Assembly (NCBI GenBank): GCA_902793335.1
Contig: CADBCZ010000019.1
Coordinates: 1 to 64,000, forward strand
Origin: an uncultured Lachnospiraceae bacterium
GTDB taxonomy: Bacteria > Bacillota > Clostridia > Lachnospirales > Lachnospiraceae
Direction: 5' to 3'
DNA: 64,000 nt
In this document: one piece after another, positions 8,434 to 17,642 of the stretch
Layout: every line of letters starts with the position of its first letter
Numbering within the stretch: position 1 is the first letter of the stretch
The notes under the pieces: generated by a model
What the model was told of the DNA's origin: nothing
What the model saw: only the letters and a program-made list of their open reading frames with translations
Databases searched by the model: none
Translations under genes and position numbers: made by a program

Positions 8434-9225
8434 TCACAGCCCTTGTACTGTCGATTTATCAAGCTTCTCCTTTGACAGTTTTGAGCTTATAGCCGATATT
8501 ATCAATATGAACAACAACAGGATAACCGAAATCATCGAGCCGTTGTGCCAATCATAAGAACTGAAATAGCTTCCTATGAGACTTCCCATAATAAATGTGC
8601 TGTTATATACCATATCAAGCACAACATAGTTAGTCATCGCCGGAAGAAATACCATCGTCACGCCGCTGATAATTCCAGGCATTGACATAGGAATCACAAG
8701 TTTAAAAAAGATTTGTAAAGGTTTTGCTCCAAGATCAGCCGCAGCCTCAAGCACACTGTCATCAAGTTTGGAAAGTGAGGTGTAAAGCGGCATTATCATA
8801 AATGGCAGAAAATCATATGTCATACATATCACCGTATTGAAAAACGGATAATATGCAAGGTTGCCCTCAACCATACTAAGCACTTCCTTAAGTGCTGTAA
8901 TTCTTAATGTGAAGTTAATCCACATTGGCATTATAAAGAATATGAGCATAACATCCGATCGTTTAAATGGTCCCTTTGCAAGAATGTATGCTGTGGGATA
9001 TGCCAGCAAAAGACAGAGTAACGTGGTTGCAAGTGCTATGACCACACTGTAGAACAGCGTTCCCAATGTCTTGGAGTTTGTAAAGAAATTACGAAAATTA
9101 TCTATGGTCAAATTCCCATCATCCCCGGTAAATGCATAGTAACACACCACCAACAGGGGAAGTATAACGAAAATGACCATGTATATGATATATGGAATTG
9201 CAAGCTTACTTCTGGTGAATCTCAT
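8434..9225 (-). CDS. potB: spermidine/putrescine ABC transporter permease PotB
   Basis: 263 residues, six predicted membrane helices. The first is near 9-30 (IPYIIYMVIFVILPLLVVCY), and the cytoplasmic EAA motif reads EAAADLGAKPLQIFFKLVIP at about residues 164-183. It forms the membrane channel with the PotC half of the downstream fusion and is driven by PotA. A GGGAGAT site lies before the ATG. It sits 38 bp after potA and 31 bp before potCD in one minus-strand operon. Confidence 0.9.
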   Translation of the reverse strand: MRFTRSKLAIPYIIYMVIFVILPLLVVCYYAFTGDDGNLTIDNFRNFFTNSKTLGTLFYSVVIALATTLLCLLLAYPTAYILAKGPFKRSDVMLIFFIMPMWINFTLRITALKEVLSMVEGNLAYYPFFNTVICMTYDFLPFMIMPLYTSLSKLDDSVLEAAADLGAKPLQIFFKLVIPMSMPGIISGVTMVFLPAMTNYVVLDMVYNSTFIMGSLIGSYFSSYDWHNGSMISVILLLFILIISAISSKLSKEKLDKSTVQGL

Positions 9226-9263
9226 ATCATCTCCCTTTCTTTCTCATCAAAAAAATCAACTAA

Positions 9264-10694
9264 TTATAGCAATGTGTACTCGATACCATCTTCAGGAACA
9301 ACGACACTTACGTAGTCTCCGATGTTCCACAGATAATCATCATCGGCATAATAGTCTATCTCATTCTTGCTTCTGACAATATAACTGTAATGGTCACCCT
9401 TATATATGATCGAAATGATATGACCCTGTACGATACCCTCATCAGGATTATCGGACAGATCTGACTTCTCAGGATCAAAGTAAGCGTCAATCTTTTTGCC
9501 TACTGTCTCAATCAATGCACCATTCTTATTATACAGTGCTCCATCTTTTTCAACCGTATTGTCGAACAGCTTTGTAAGGTCTATATCCATTAAGAAATCA
9601 ACGAACTGTATATTAAGCTCTTCGTCAACAACTCCGGCAAAATGATTCTTGTGAATGTTGTAAGGAACAACATGGATTCCGTCAGGATCAATGGAAATAC
9701 CCACCTCAGTGTCCTCAGCGATCTCCTTCCGGCTCTGTGCCGTGAACTCATATTTACCACACATTATAAGTATCTCATAGTATATTCCCTTAAAGATTGA
9801 GGAATACACCTTACCGGTAAGCATTCCCTTATCAGGTTCTACAAGATGAACATTCTCAGGTCTTATCATTGCCTCTATCTTGGTATCTACCGGATAATCG
9901 TCAACGCAGTCAAAATCCGTATGACAGAATCTAACCTTTCCCGAACCGACCATTCTACCATTAAAAATGTTACTCTCACCGATAAAGTCGGCAACGAACA
10001 CATTAGACGGCGTGTCATATATCTCCTCAGGTGTACCCACCTGCTGAATCTTACCATCCGCCATAACAACAATCTTGTCCGACATGGTAAGTGCCTCTTC
10101 CTGATCATGTGTTACGAATATAAATGTGATGCCAAGCTCGCGATGCATCTCCTTAAGCTCAAGCTGCATCTCCTTGCGCATCTTGTAATCCAATGCTCCA
10201 AGTGGCTCATCAAGGAGAAGTATCTCCGGCTCATTAACAATCGCTCTTGCTATCGCGATACGCTGTTGTTGTCCACCGGAAAGTGTTGCAACACCTCTCT
10301 TCTCAAAACCTTCAAGATCAACTATCTCAAGAGCCTTCTTGACCTTCTCATCAATTGTCTTTTTATCTAATTTCTTAATCTTAAGACCAAATGCGATGTT
10401 ATCATATATGTTCATACTCGGAAAAAGAGCATACTTCTGGAACACCGTATTGATTGGTCTCTTATCCGGAGGAAGCTTACTGATATCCGCACCATTAAGC
10501 AATATCTGTCCTGTTGTCGGTGTCTCAAAGCCACCTATCATTCTGAGGAGCGTAGTCTTACCACAACCCGATGGGCCAAGTAAAGTTACAAACTCCCCCT
10601 TCTTAATCTCAAGATTAAGATTATCAATTACCATTGTCTCCTTGTCAAATGACTTTGAAATATTCTTAAGTTCTATTATTGTATTGTCTTGCAA
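9264..10694 (-). CDS. potA: spermidine/putrescine ABC transporter ATPase PotA
   Basis: About 476 residues from a TTG at 10694. That start is preferred because GGAGG lies about 10 bases before it; an in-frame GTG at 10724 has none and abuts an inverted repeat. Walker A GPSGCGKTT (near 40), signature LSGGQQQR (near 138) and Walker B ILLLDEP (near 149) are intact, with the H-loop in FVTHDQEEA. PotA is usually about 350-370 residues; this one has roughly 100 more after the TOBE region (starting near FAGVVDEELNIQFVDF), which looks like a second TOBE-type unit. It powers polyamine uptake and heads the operon. Confidence 0.92.
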   Translation of the reverse strand: MQDNTIIELKNISKSFDKETMVIDNLNLEIKKGEFVTLLGPSGCGKTTLLRMIGGFETPTTGQILLNGADISKLPPDKRPINTVFQKYALFPSMNIYDNIAFGLKIKKLDKKTIDEKVKKALEIVDLEGFEKRGVATLSGGQQQRIAIARAIVNEPEILLLDEPLGALDYKMRKEMQLELKEMHRELGITFIFVTHDQEEALTMSDKIVVMADGKIQQVGTPEEIYDTPSNVFVADFIGESNIFNGRMVGSGKVRFCHTDFDCVDDYPVDTKIEAMIRPENVHLVEPDKGMLTGKVYSSIFKGIYYEILIMCGKYEFTAQSRKEIAEDTEVGISIDPDGIHVVPYNIHKNHFAGVVDEELNIQFVDFLMDIDLTKLFDNTVEKDGALYNKNGALIETVGKKIDAYFDPEKSDLSDNPDEGIVQGHIISIIYKGDHYSYIVRSKNEIDYYADDDYLWNIGDYVSVVVPEDGIEYTLL

Positions 10695-10740
10695 CTTAGT
10701 TATTCCTCCATAATCAATCTTCACAAATTAGGGTTTGTAC

Positions 10741-10955
10741 GCGAAACTCTTTTAAGTTTTTCAGCGTATGCAAATACCTCCAGTGACAGTCACAATTGCT
10801 TCGGGACCCGCTCGCGCTCGCGTTGCGTAACGTAGCAGTACTAAATTCGTGCAAGCACTCATTAAGTGCTGACGTTCCGCAAAGCCCTTCGCAATTATTG
10901 AGCTGTCACATGCTCAGTATTTTTGCATACGCATATACTATATCGAGAGTTTCGC
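10741..10955. repeat. hairpin module A of the inverted-repeat element
   Basis: Nested complementary arms are GCGAAACTCT (10741-10750) with AGAGTTTCGC (10946-10955), GCGTATGCAAA (10764-10774) with 10922-10932, and GTGACAG (10783-10789) with 10903-10909. A tip hairpin AGCACT/AGTGCT lies at 10854-10870. On the minus strand, parts near GAATTTAGTAC resemble the palindromic repeat at 13725-13877. Confidence 0.65.
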
Positions 10956-11051
10956 TAGTCCTTGGTTGGACAGGGTGGTGATCATAAAAATGTGCTGGAT
11001 AATACGATATATTAATCCGCAAACTTTTTTGCCATCCACCTAATAAGGGAT

Positions 11052-11345
11052 GTTTTATTTTTACTTTCGTCTTATATGAACAGCCGTAAATTGATATACT
11101 TTGGTAATATTTTTTGTCGCATTTGGTAGTGTATTAGATTTTCTTAGTGTTCTGATAGATTACCAGTGATGCGTGGCAAGGAAGCCACGCAAGGCGTAAT
11201 GCGACATGGATGTCGCATAGAAGCCGTTCACGTATTGTTGAATGACCTAAACAGAACACTTAGAAAATCTTATATACGAACAATCAAGACACAAAAATAT
11301 ACCGAAGTATATCGACATACGGCGTCCTTAAAACGAAAATAAAAC
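11052..11345. repeat. hairpin module B of the inverted-repeat element
   Basis: A long stem is built from GTTTTATTTT..ACTTTCGT (11052-11070) with ACGAAAATAAAAC (11333-11345), 11092-11115 with 11293-11314, and the 19-mer at 11136-11154 with 11252-11270 (18 of 19 pair). Its top carries two perfect small hairpins: GCGTGGC/GCCACGC (11171-11190) and ATGCGACA-TGGA-TGTCGCAT (11199-11218). The whole resembles a branched RNA. Confidence 0.65.
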
Positions 11346-11363
11346 AGCTCTACAAACCCTAAT

Positions 11364-12797
11364 TTAATATGCTTTTCCAAAGTACATCATCTTACGGGCA
11401 GGCTTGCCACAGTGAACGCATACGTCACCAAGGTTCTCCTGTGTAAACGGCATACATCTTGTAGTTGCAGAAGTCTCTTCCTTGATAGCTTCCTCACACT
11501 CTGTCTCTCCACACCACATAGCTTTAACGAAGCCCGGTTTATTTTCAATAATATCCTTGAACTCATCCCAGTTGTTAGCAACATATGTGTGCTCTTCTCT
11601 ATGCTTCAATGCCTTTTCAAACATATTCTTCTGGATATCTTCAAGAAGCTCACCAATCTTTGTATCTATCTCATCAAGAGAAACCTCAATCTTCTCTCCG
11701 TTATCACGACGTACCACAAGCGCCTTGTTAGCCTCAATATCTCTAGGTCCGATTTCAACACGAAGAGGAATTCCTCTCATCTCCTGCTCAGCAAACTTCC
11801 AGCCCGGATTCTTGTCAGAATCGTCAACCTTAACACGATATGCAGAAAGCTTCTCCTTAAGCTCGGCTGCTTTCTCAAGCACACCCTCCTTCTTCTGCAT
11901 TACAGGAACGATCATCACCTGAGTAGGGGCAATTCTTGGAGGAAGTACAAGACCTGAATCATCACCGTGAACCATGATAATAGCTCCGATAAGTCTGGTG
12001 GTCATTCCCCATGATGTCTGGTGTACATACTCTAACTTATTATCCTTGCTTGTATACTGAATGCCAAATGCTTTTGCAAAGCCATCTCCAAAGTTATGGC
12101 TGGTTCCAGACTGCAATGCCTTACCGTCATGCATCAGAGCTTCTATAGTATAGGTAGCCTCTGCACCTGCAAATTTCTCTTTTTCTGACTTCTGACCCTT
12201 GATAACAGGAATAGCAAGAACCTCTTCACAGAACTTGGCATACACATTTAACATCTGTACAGTTCTCTCTTCTGCTTCCTCTGCTGTTGCGTGAGCAGTA
12301 TGTCCCTCCTGCCATAAGAACTCTCTTGAACGAAGGAATGGTCTAGTCTCCTTCTCCCATCTCACAACTGAACACCACTGGTTATATACCTTTGGAAGAT
12401 CCCTGTAAGACTCTATCTCATTCTTGTAGAAATCGCAGAATAATGTCTCAGAAGTTGGTCGTACACACATTCTTTCCTGCAAAGGATTAAGACCACCGTG
12501 AGTTACCCATGCAACCTCAGGTGCAAAGCCTTCTACGTGATCCTTCTCTTTCTGCAAAAGGCTTTCAGGGATGAACATAGGAAGATATACGTTCTCTACT
12601 CCTGTCTCCTTAAATCTCTTATCAAGCTCTGCCTGGATTCTCTCCCATATAGCATAACCTGCCGGCTTGATAACCATACATCCCTTAACACTTGTATAAT
12701 CAATAAGATCTGCTTTCAACACAACATCTGTATACCATTGTGCAAAATCCTTCTCCATAGAAGTAATCTGTTCAACCATCTTCTTATCCTTAGCCAT
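11364..12797 (-). CDS. proS: prolyl-tRNA synthetase (short, archaeal/eukaryal-like type)
   Basis: 477 residues, class II synthetase that charges tRNA-Pro. Motif 2 ([14 protein letters not shown] and [20 protein letters not shown]) and motif 3 ([17 protein letters not shown]) are present. It lacks the roughly 180-residue editing insertion of the long bacterial type and ends in the C-terminal zinc-binding-like segment ([18 protein letters not shown]) and final Tyr seen in the archaeal-type enzyme. AAGGAG precedes the ATG. No T-box was seen in the leader. The stop codon overlaps the terminal repeat of the element that separates it from potA. Confidence 0.95.
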   Translation of the reverse strand: MAKDKKMVEQITSMEKDFAQWYTDVVLKADLIDYTSVKGCMVIKPAGYAIWERIQAELDKRFKETGVENVYLPMFIPESLLQKEKDHVEGFAPEVAWVTHGGLNPLQERMCVRPTSETLFCDFYKNEIESYRDLPKVYNQWCSVVRWEKETRPFLRSREFLWQEGHTAHATAEEAEERTVQMLNVYAKFCEEVLAIPVIKGQKSEKEKFAGAEATYTIEALMHDGKALQSGTSHNFGDGFAKAFGIQYTSKDNKLEYVHQTSWGMTTRLIGAIIMVHGDDSGLVLPPRIAPTQVMIVPVMQKKEGVLEKAAELKEKLSAYRVKVDDSDKNPGWKFAEQEMRGIPLRVEIGPRDIEANKALVVRRDNGEKIEVSLDEIDTKIGELLEDIQKNMFEKALKHREEHTYVANNWDEFKDIIENKPGFVKAMWCGETECEEAIKEETSATTRCMPFTQENLGDVCVHCGKPARKMMYFGKAY

Positions 12798-12823
12798 TTT
12801 TTTCTCCTTCCTACATACGTCAC

Positions 12824-12857
12824 AAAGACAGAAAACCCGCTAAGGCCTTCTGTCTTT
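12824..12857 (-). terminator. terminator between pseudouridine synthase gene and proS
   Basis: AAAGACAGAA (12824-12833) pairs perfectly with TTCTGTCTTT (12848-12857). It follows the rluA-type gene on the minus strand and precedes proS by 26 bp. It might act as an attenuator for proS, but no T-box consensus (GGTACCGCG) is present. Confidence 0.6.
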
Positions 12858-12958
12858 TAGATATTAAAAACAATATATGGATTTTAGCATTTTACATGAC
12901 AACTTGCAATAAAAATTTATCAGTAACTTTATACATCAGGAAATCATCCAATGTACTC

Positions 12959-13666
12959 TTAAAATTCATCCAGCTCTATGACCTCAAACGCATCTCCTTC
13001 AGGTTCACTCTTAAATACCATGCGTTCACCCGTACTTGGATGATCAAACTCAAGCCTTGTGGAATATAACGCCATCTGCTGGTATTTCTTCTTAGTGTTC
13101 ATAAACTTGGGATTATACTTTGTATCACCATATATCCCCGCATTTCTTCCTGCCATCTGAACCCTTATCTGGTGATGTCTTCCGGTAATCAACTGAACCA
13201 GAACATATGTAAGCACTCCATTGTCAGTTTCAAAGACATCAAGCACCTCATAATCCAAAACAGCTTTCTTGGCACCCTTGACATCCCTATCAACAATCTT
13301 AGTTGTATTCGTCTTTCCATCCTTTAAGAGGTAATCCGTCATCGTTCCCATATCGTCCTGAAGTTCTCCTGTGAGAACCGCCTGATAATATTTGATAACA
13401 TTTCCGTCCTGTATCTGATCTGACAGATTAGCTGCAGCCGCCTGATTCTTGGCAAACACCATAACGCCACCCACAGGTCTGTCAAGCCTGTGCACTATAG
13501 CAAGATATGGCTCTTCATCCATATTATCTCTCTCAAATATCAGATTCTTAAGATAGGTCAGCATATCCGTATCCCTTGTCTTATCACTCTGAACCGGAAT
13601 ACCATACGGCTTAACACACACCAAAATATCCGAATCTTCATACAAAATATCTATTTTCATCTTCAT
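12959..13666 (-). CDS. RluA-family pseudouridine synthase
   Basis: 235 residues with a good GGAGG site 7 bases before the ATG. The catalytic motif HRLDRPVGGVMVFAKN (near residues 62-77) carries the conserved aspartate, and the RluA-type continuation RHHQIRVQMAGRN and YGDTKYN follow. It makes pseudouridine in rRNA or tRNA; the exact target cannot be read from the sequence. There is no S4 domain at the N-terminus, as in the shorter RluA/RluC relatives. It is a single gene upstream of proS. Confidence 0.88.
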   Translation of the reverse strand: MKMKIDILYEDSDILVCVKPYGIPVQSDKTRDTDMLTYLKNLIFERDNMDEEPYLAIVHRLDRPVGGVMVFAKNQAAAANLSDQIQDGNVIKYYQAVLTGELQDDMGTMTDYLLKDGKTNTTKIVDRDVKGAKKAVLDYEVLDVFETDNGVLTYVLVQLITGRHHQIRVQMAGRNAGIYGDTKYNPKFMNTKKKYQQMALYSTRLEFDHPSTGERMVFKSEPEGDAFEVIELDEF

Positions 13667-13690
13667 TCTTCTTCCTCCTTAAACAAAAAG

Positions 13691-13716
13691 TTTTGCTCTT
13701 GCATAATCGAGCAAAA
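13691..13716 (-). terminator. hairpin upstream of the pseudouridine synthase gene
   Basis: TTTTGCTC (13691-13698) pairs with GAGCAAAA (13709-13716). Read on the minus strand it is followed by CTTTTTG, so it could end transcripts coming from the response regulator side. Confidence 0.5.
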
Positions 13717-13724
13717 TGTATATT

Positions 13725-13877
13725 TGTTGAGAATATTTTATTGCAATCATAATCAGACCGTTTGTGACCGCCGGTACTTAATGAACGAATGGCTTAAGGC
13801 ATTCGTGAATTTAGTACCGTTGCGTGAACAACAGAGCGAAAGCGTGTCTGTTATGGTGCAATTAAATATTCTCAACA
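13725..13877. repeat. palindromic intergenic repeat, copy at 13.8 kb
   Basis: The outer arms, TGTTGAGAATATTTTAT (13725-13741) and ATTAAATATTCTCAACA (13861-13877), are complementary apart from one base and continue inward with ATTGCA..CAGAC against GTCTG..TGCAAT. A tip hairpin has CGAATG/CATTCG (13786-13805). The stretch CAGACC..GTACTTA at 13755-13780 matches the repeat near 53.8 kb in 24 of 27 bases. Confidence 0.65.
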
Positions 13878-13921
13878 TAAGAAACAATATCGTAAATCAT
13901 GCACCGATTCAAAACTTTTGT

Positions 13922-14599
13922 TTACAGCACAAATCTGTATCCTATCCCCCATATCGTCTCAATATACCTGGGATTATCCTGGTCCTCTTCTATCTTCTGC
14001 CGAAGTCTCATCACATATGTGGTTATCGCTTCCGTATATCCCTCTACGCCTCTCTGACTCCAAACAGCATCATATAACTCCTTTCGAGTCACCACCCTGT
14101 TGGCCCTCTGTGCAAGATATAGCAGGATATCAAATTCTTTTATCGTGAGATTTATCTCTACCTCATCAACAAACACTCGTCTGTTAAAAGCCTCTATAAC
14201 AAGACCTCTTGTTTTTATATAGCCCCAAAACCTGGTCAATCTTTGAAACTGGTCAATTCGCGCCTGAATCCTGGCTATCAATGCCATCCCCTGAAATGGT
14301 TCTGTTATATAATCATCAGCACCCGAGCGGAACATTTTGACCTTCGTCCATTCGTCATCAGACTTTGAGATTACCATAATCGGAGCCTCAGTACTGTGTC
14401 TGATCTCGTTACACCTTTCAAAAAACAGAGAGGCATTCTCACATAACATTAAAACAATATCTTTATTAATTAAATTTTCTTCAAACGCTTTTATGTCATC
14501 TATATTTACTTCCGTAATTCTATATCCCCCAATTTGGAGATAATCTGTAAGATGACAGTTTATCCATTCCAAATCTTGCAATATTAAAACATCACCCAA
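13922..14599 (-). CDS. OmpR-type response regulator with degenerate receiver
   Basis: 225 residues. The C-terminal 100 form a winged-helix DNA-binding domain (ELYDAVWSQRGVEGYTEAIT, YIETIWGIGYRF). The receiver keeps the fold (ADDYITEPF) but appears to lack the phosphorylation residues: the strand expected to end in Asp reads KDIVLMLCENAS, and the conserved Lys before Pro is Glu. No histidine kinase gene is adjacent. This suggests control by something other than phosphorylation, as in atypical orphan regulators. The ATG follows a GGAGAATGG site. Targets are unknown. Palindromic repeat DNA lies directly after its stop. Confidence 0.8.
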   Translation of the reverse strand: MGDVLILQDLEWINCHLTDYLQIGGYRITEVNIDDIKAFEENLINKDIVLMLCENASLFFERCNEIRHSTEAPIMVISKSDDEWTKVKMFRSGADDYITEPFQGMALIARIQARIDQFQRLTRFWGYIKTRGLVIEAFNRRVFVDEVEINLTIKEFDILLYLAQRANRVVTRKELYDAVWSQRGVEGYTEAITTYVMRLRQKIEEDQDNPRYIETIWGIGYRFVL

Positions 14600-14808
14600 T
14601 GATCCATTCTCCTTTATCTATTTTTTAGTAAATGAAATATAGAAACCGACATGGTATCACATGGGTATCTTAGAATAAAACAAGACCGCAAAATATTATA
14701 TTTTGCAGCTACTTGTCATTCTAATATAAAAGAAAATATATGATTCTAGGGCAGGGGACACCCTAAAAAAGGAATTATCTAAACTATAATTAAACGAACG
14801 CGTCGAAA

Positions 14809-16110
14809 TCATCCGACTTTTAACTTAAATTTCTGAATATCTTTGTCAGTCTCTACGACTTCTATCTGACCACCAAGTCCACGAAGCTTCTCTTCAAATG
14901 CTTCGTATCCACGTTGAATGTATTTGATATCTTCTACTACCGTAAAACCGTCTGCAACTAATCCTGCAATAACTAAAGCTGCTCCTGCACGAAGATCCGG
15001 TGCAACAACATTAGCTCCGGTGAACTTCTCAACACCATCAATAATTGCGGTATTACCTTCCACCTTAATCTGTCCACCCATACGGAACAATTCATCAACA
15101 TACTTGAATCTGTTCTCAAATATGCTCTCTGTTATAATTGATGTTCCCTCAGATAGCGCAAGAATAACTGCCATCTGTGGCTGCATATCTGTCGGAAATC
15201 CCGGATATGGAAGAGTCTTAATATTAGTAGATCCCAATCTGTGATTGCTCACAACTCTTACCGCATCATCATATTCCATTACAACAGCACCTATCTCTTT
15301 AAGCTTTGAAGAGATAGCCTCTAAATGCTTAGGAATAACATTCTTGATAGTAATGTCACCCTTAGTTGCTGCAGCAGCTACCATAAACGTTCCCGCTTCA
15401 ATCTGGTCAGGAATGATAGAATACTCTGTACCTTTCAACTTCTCAACACCGCGAATACGAATCACATCAGTACCTGCACCCTTGATATTAGCACCCATAC
15501 TGTTCAAGAAGTTGGCAACATCAACTATATGCGGTTCTTTCGCTGCATTCTCTATAACTGTCTTACCCTCAGCAAGAACTGCTGCCATCATTACATTGAT
15601 TGTAGCTCCTACTGATACAACGTCCATATATATACGATTACCTGTAAGCTTCTCAGCCTCGGCATGAATCATTCCTCTAGGAAAATCTACCTTTGCACCT
15701 AATGCCTTAAAGCCTTTGATATGCAAATCAATAGGTCTGCTTCCTATGTTACATCCACCCGGAAGAGCAACTGATGCCTTGCGATACTTTCCAAGCATCG
15801 CGCCAAGCAGATAATAGGATGCTCTTATCTTTCTTATAAATTCATCATCAACACAGTTATCCGCTGCCGGATTAATTGTACCACCACATATCCTCACTGT
15901 ATGTTCATCTATAAAATTAACTCTTGCGCCGATACCTTCTATTGCCTGTAAAAGCACACGGGTATCTCTGACATTCGGAACATTCTCAATAACAACTTCT
16001 TCATCAGTCATAATTGCTGCAGCAAGTATTCCAAGTGCTGCATTTTTTGCTCCGGCGATAGTAACCTCTCCTACTAACGGGTTACCACCTTTTATTACAT
16101 ACTGTTCCAT
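14809..16110 (-). CDS. murA: UDP-N-acetylglucosamine 1-carboxyvinyltransferase
   Basis: 433 residues, a full-length EPSP-synthase-fold enzyme for the first committed step of peptidoglycan synthesis (enolpyruvyl transfer from PEP). KGGNPLVGEVTIAGAKNAAL at the N-terminus and PGGCNIGSRPIDLHIKGF, with the active-site Cys that fosfomycin modifies, are intact. Firmicutes often have two paralogues (MurA and MurZ); which one this is cannot be told from sequence here. It appears monocistronic; 14600-14808 downstream holds only AT-rich spacer with a small GCAAAATA/TATTTTGC hairpin. Confidence 0.95.
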   Translation of the reverse strand: MEQYVIKGGNPLVGEVTIAGAKNAALGILAAAIMTDEEVVIENVPNVRDTRVLLQAIEGIGARVNFIDEHTVRICGGTINPAADNCVDDEFIRKIRASYYLLGAMLGKYRKASVALPGGCNIGSRPIDLHIKGFKALGAKVDFPRGMIHAEAEKLTGNRIYMDVVSVGATINVMMAAVLAEGKTVIENAAKEPHIVDVANFLNSMGANIKGAGTDVIRIRGVEKLKGTEYSIIPDQIEAGTFMVAAAATKGDITIKNVIPKHLEAISSKLKEIGAVVMEYDDAVRVVSNHRLGSTNIKTLPYPGFPTDMQPQMAVILALSEGTSIITESIFENRFKYVDELFRMGGQIKVEGNTAIIDGVEKFTGANVVAPDLRAGAALVIAGLVADGFTVVEDIKYIQRGYEAFEEKLRGLGGQIEVVETDKDIQKFKLKVG

Positions 16111-16248
16111 TATTACACCTCTTAATATGGTTAATGTTAGGTATATTTATACGCATACATAGGGTTTATTATAGCATGATTCACGGATTTGTAAATCATT
16201 TTTTTTAGTTTCGCTTCATTTTTTTAATAAAATCTTAAGAATTATTAA

Positions 16249-16683
16249 TTACCAGTGTATAACTTCGCCTTGATTTTCTGCCTCACAATATATACATCTG
16301 TACACCCTTTTTTCTTTATCTGTGAGCTTGAATATCTGCTTTACACCCTGCTCAGTTGTAGTTATACATCTCGGATTTTTGCATTTAACCACATTAACTA
16401 TCTGTTCAGGAAGATCAACCTTCTTCTTTTCTATTGTATTACCATCCTTGATAATACTAACCGATATACCCGGATCAACATATCCCAAAATATCAAGATT
16501 GATATCATAATCCGAATGATCAATCTTTAATATATCCTTTCTTCCCATCTTTCTGCTGGTAGCATTTTTAATAATCGCAACAGAACAATCCAACTCATCA
16601 AGTTTAAGATACTTATATATAAGCATTGCCTTGCCTGCTGTTATGTGGTCTAAAACTATTCCATTCTGAATACTATCTATCTT
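16249..16683 (-). CDS. pyrI: aspartate carbamoyltransferase regulatory subunit
   Basis: 144 residues from the ATG at 16683, chosen over one 30 bases upstream because AGGAGAATGAAG is well placed before it. The N-terminal allosteric domain (KIDSIQNGIVLDHITAGKAM) binds nucleotides. The C-terminal zinc domain has four cysteines in CKNPRC and CIYC, which hold the catalytic trimers together. It starts 7 bp after pyrB and is clearly co-transcribed. This gives the organism an E. coli-like holoenzyme subject to CTP feedback, by family knowledge. Confidence 0.93.
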   Translation of the reverse strand, partial: KIDSIQNGIVLDHITAGKAMLIYKYLKLDELDCSVAIIKNATSRKMGRKDILKIDHSDYDINLDILGYVDPGISVSIIKDGNTIEKKKVDLPEQIVNVVKCKNPRCITTTEQGVKQIFKLTDKEKRVYRCIYCEAENQGEVIHW

Positions 16684-16690
16684 CATCTCT

Positions 16691-17614
16691 TCATTCTCCT
16701 TTCGCACTCTCAAGCATCTTAAGTATCAATGCCATTCTCACATATTTTCCGTTAAGTGCCTGTCGGAAATAACATGCTCTCGGGTCATCATCTACTTCAA
16801 CGGAGATCTCATTAACCCTTGGTAGCGGATGCAAAATGCTGAGATCATCTTTGGCATTTTTCAATTTCTTCATATTCAAAATGTAAGTATCTTTAAGTCT
16901 TACATAATCAGCCTCATTGAAGAATCTCTCTCTCTGAACTCTGGTCATATATAGAACATCCAGACGGTCAATGACTTCATCAATTGTACGAACCTGCTCG
17001 TAACTCATTCCGCCCTTTTCAAACACCTCTTCCTTAAGATAGTCAGGTATCTCCAACTCTTCAGGAGAGATCATGATAAAATGAACATTTGAATATCTCG
17101 ACATTGCCTTGATAAGTGAGTGAACGGTTCGTCCGAACTTAAGATCACCACAACAACCGATTGTCAGATTGTCAAGTCGACCTTTCTCTCTTCTGATAGT
17201 CAGCAGGTCTGTAAGTGTCTGTGTCGGATGATTGTGTCCACCGTCACCTGCATTTATTATCGGTGCATCGGATTTCATAGCCGCAAGACAGGGTGCACCC
17301 TCTTTTGGATGACGCATCGCTATAATATCTGCATAGCAGGAAACAACCTTAACCGTATCTGCCACACTCTCACCCTTGGTAGCTGAAGACGAATCAGCAG
17401 AAGAAAATCCTAATACATTACCACCAAGCTCCATCATCGCCGCTTCAAAACTAAGCCTTGTTCTTGTACTCGGCTCAAAAAACAGAGTTGCCAGCTTCTT
17501 ATGTGCACATGCATTCTCATATTCCTTTGGGTTAGCTATAATATCATCAGCCAAATCCAATAATTGGTCTATCTCCTCCACACTAAGATCCATAGGGTCA
17601 ATCAAATGTCTCAT
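16691..17614 (-). CDS. pyrB: aspartate carbamoyltransferase catalytic subunit
   Basis: 307 residues from the ATG at 17614 ([16 protein letters not shown]), with TCCTCC complement at 17621-17626 as ribosome site; an in-frame ATG 54 bases upstream lacks one. The carbamoyl phosphate motif [15 protein letters not shown], the loop [20 protein letters not shown] and the HPLPR motif are all present. It catalyses the first committed pyrimidine step. Order is membrane protein gene, pyrB, pyrI, all minus strand; no uracil-sensing leader was recognised. Confidence 0.95.
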   Translation of the reverse strand: MRHLIDPMDLSVEEIDQLLDLADDIIANPKEYENACAHKKLATLFFEPSTRTRLSFEAAMMELGGNVLGFSSADSSSATKGESVADTVKVVSCYADIIAMRHPKEGAPCLAAMKSDAPIINAGDGGHNHPTQTLTDLLTIRREKGRLDNLTIGCCGDLKFGRTVHSLIKAMSRYSNVHFIMISPEELEIPDYLKEEVFEKGGMSYEQVRTIDEVIDRLDVLYMTRVQRERFFNEADYVRLKDTYILNMKKLKNAKDDLSILHPLPRVNEISVEVDDDPRACYFRQALNGKYVRMALILKMLESAKGE

Positions 17615-17642
17615 TTCATTTCCTCCGTATATATTATCTTTA

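Larger units (their letters stand above)
10725..11365. mobile_element. 641-bp gene-free element with perfect terminal inverted repeats
   Basis: AAATTAGGGTTTGTA at 10725-10739 is the exact reverse complement of 11351-11365. The right repeat overlaps the proS stop codon and the left one abuts the potA leader, so the element fills the proS-potA gap. Inside are two large hairpin modules (10741-10955 and 11052-11345) and no credible gene. The shape is that of a MITE or a structured intergenic repeat. It would be transcribed with proS-potA reading on the minus strand. No flanking target duplication was recognised. Confidence 0.65.

Noticed and set aside
10725..11365. CRISPR array
   Set aside because: The repeats are inverted arms of hairpins, not evenly spaced direct repeats with unique spacers.
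12798..12958. T-box riboswitch in the proS leader
   Set aside because: A hairpin is present but no T-box sequence or specifier loop could be seen.
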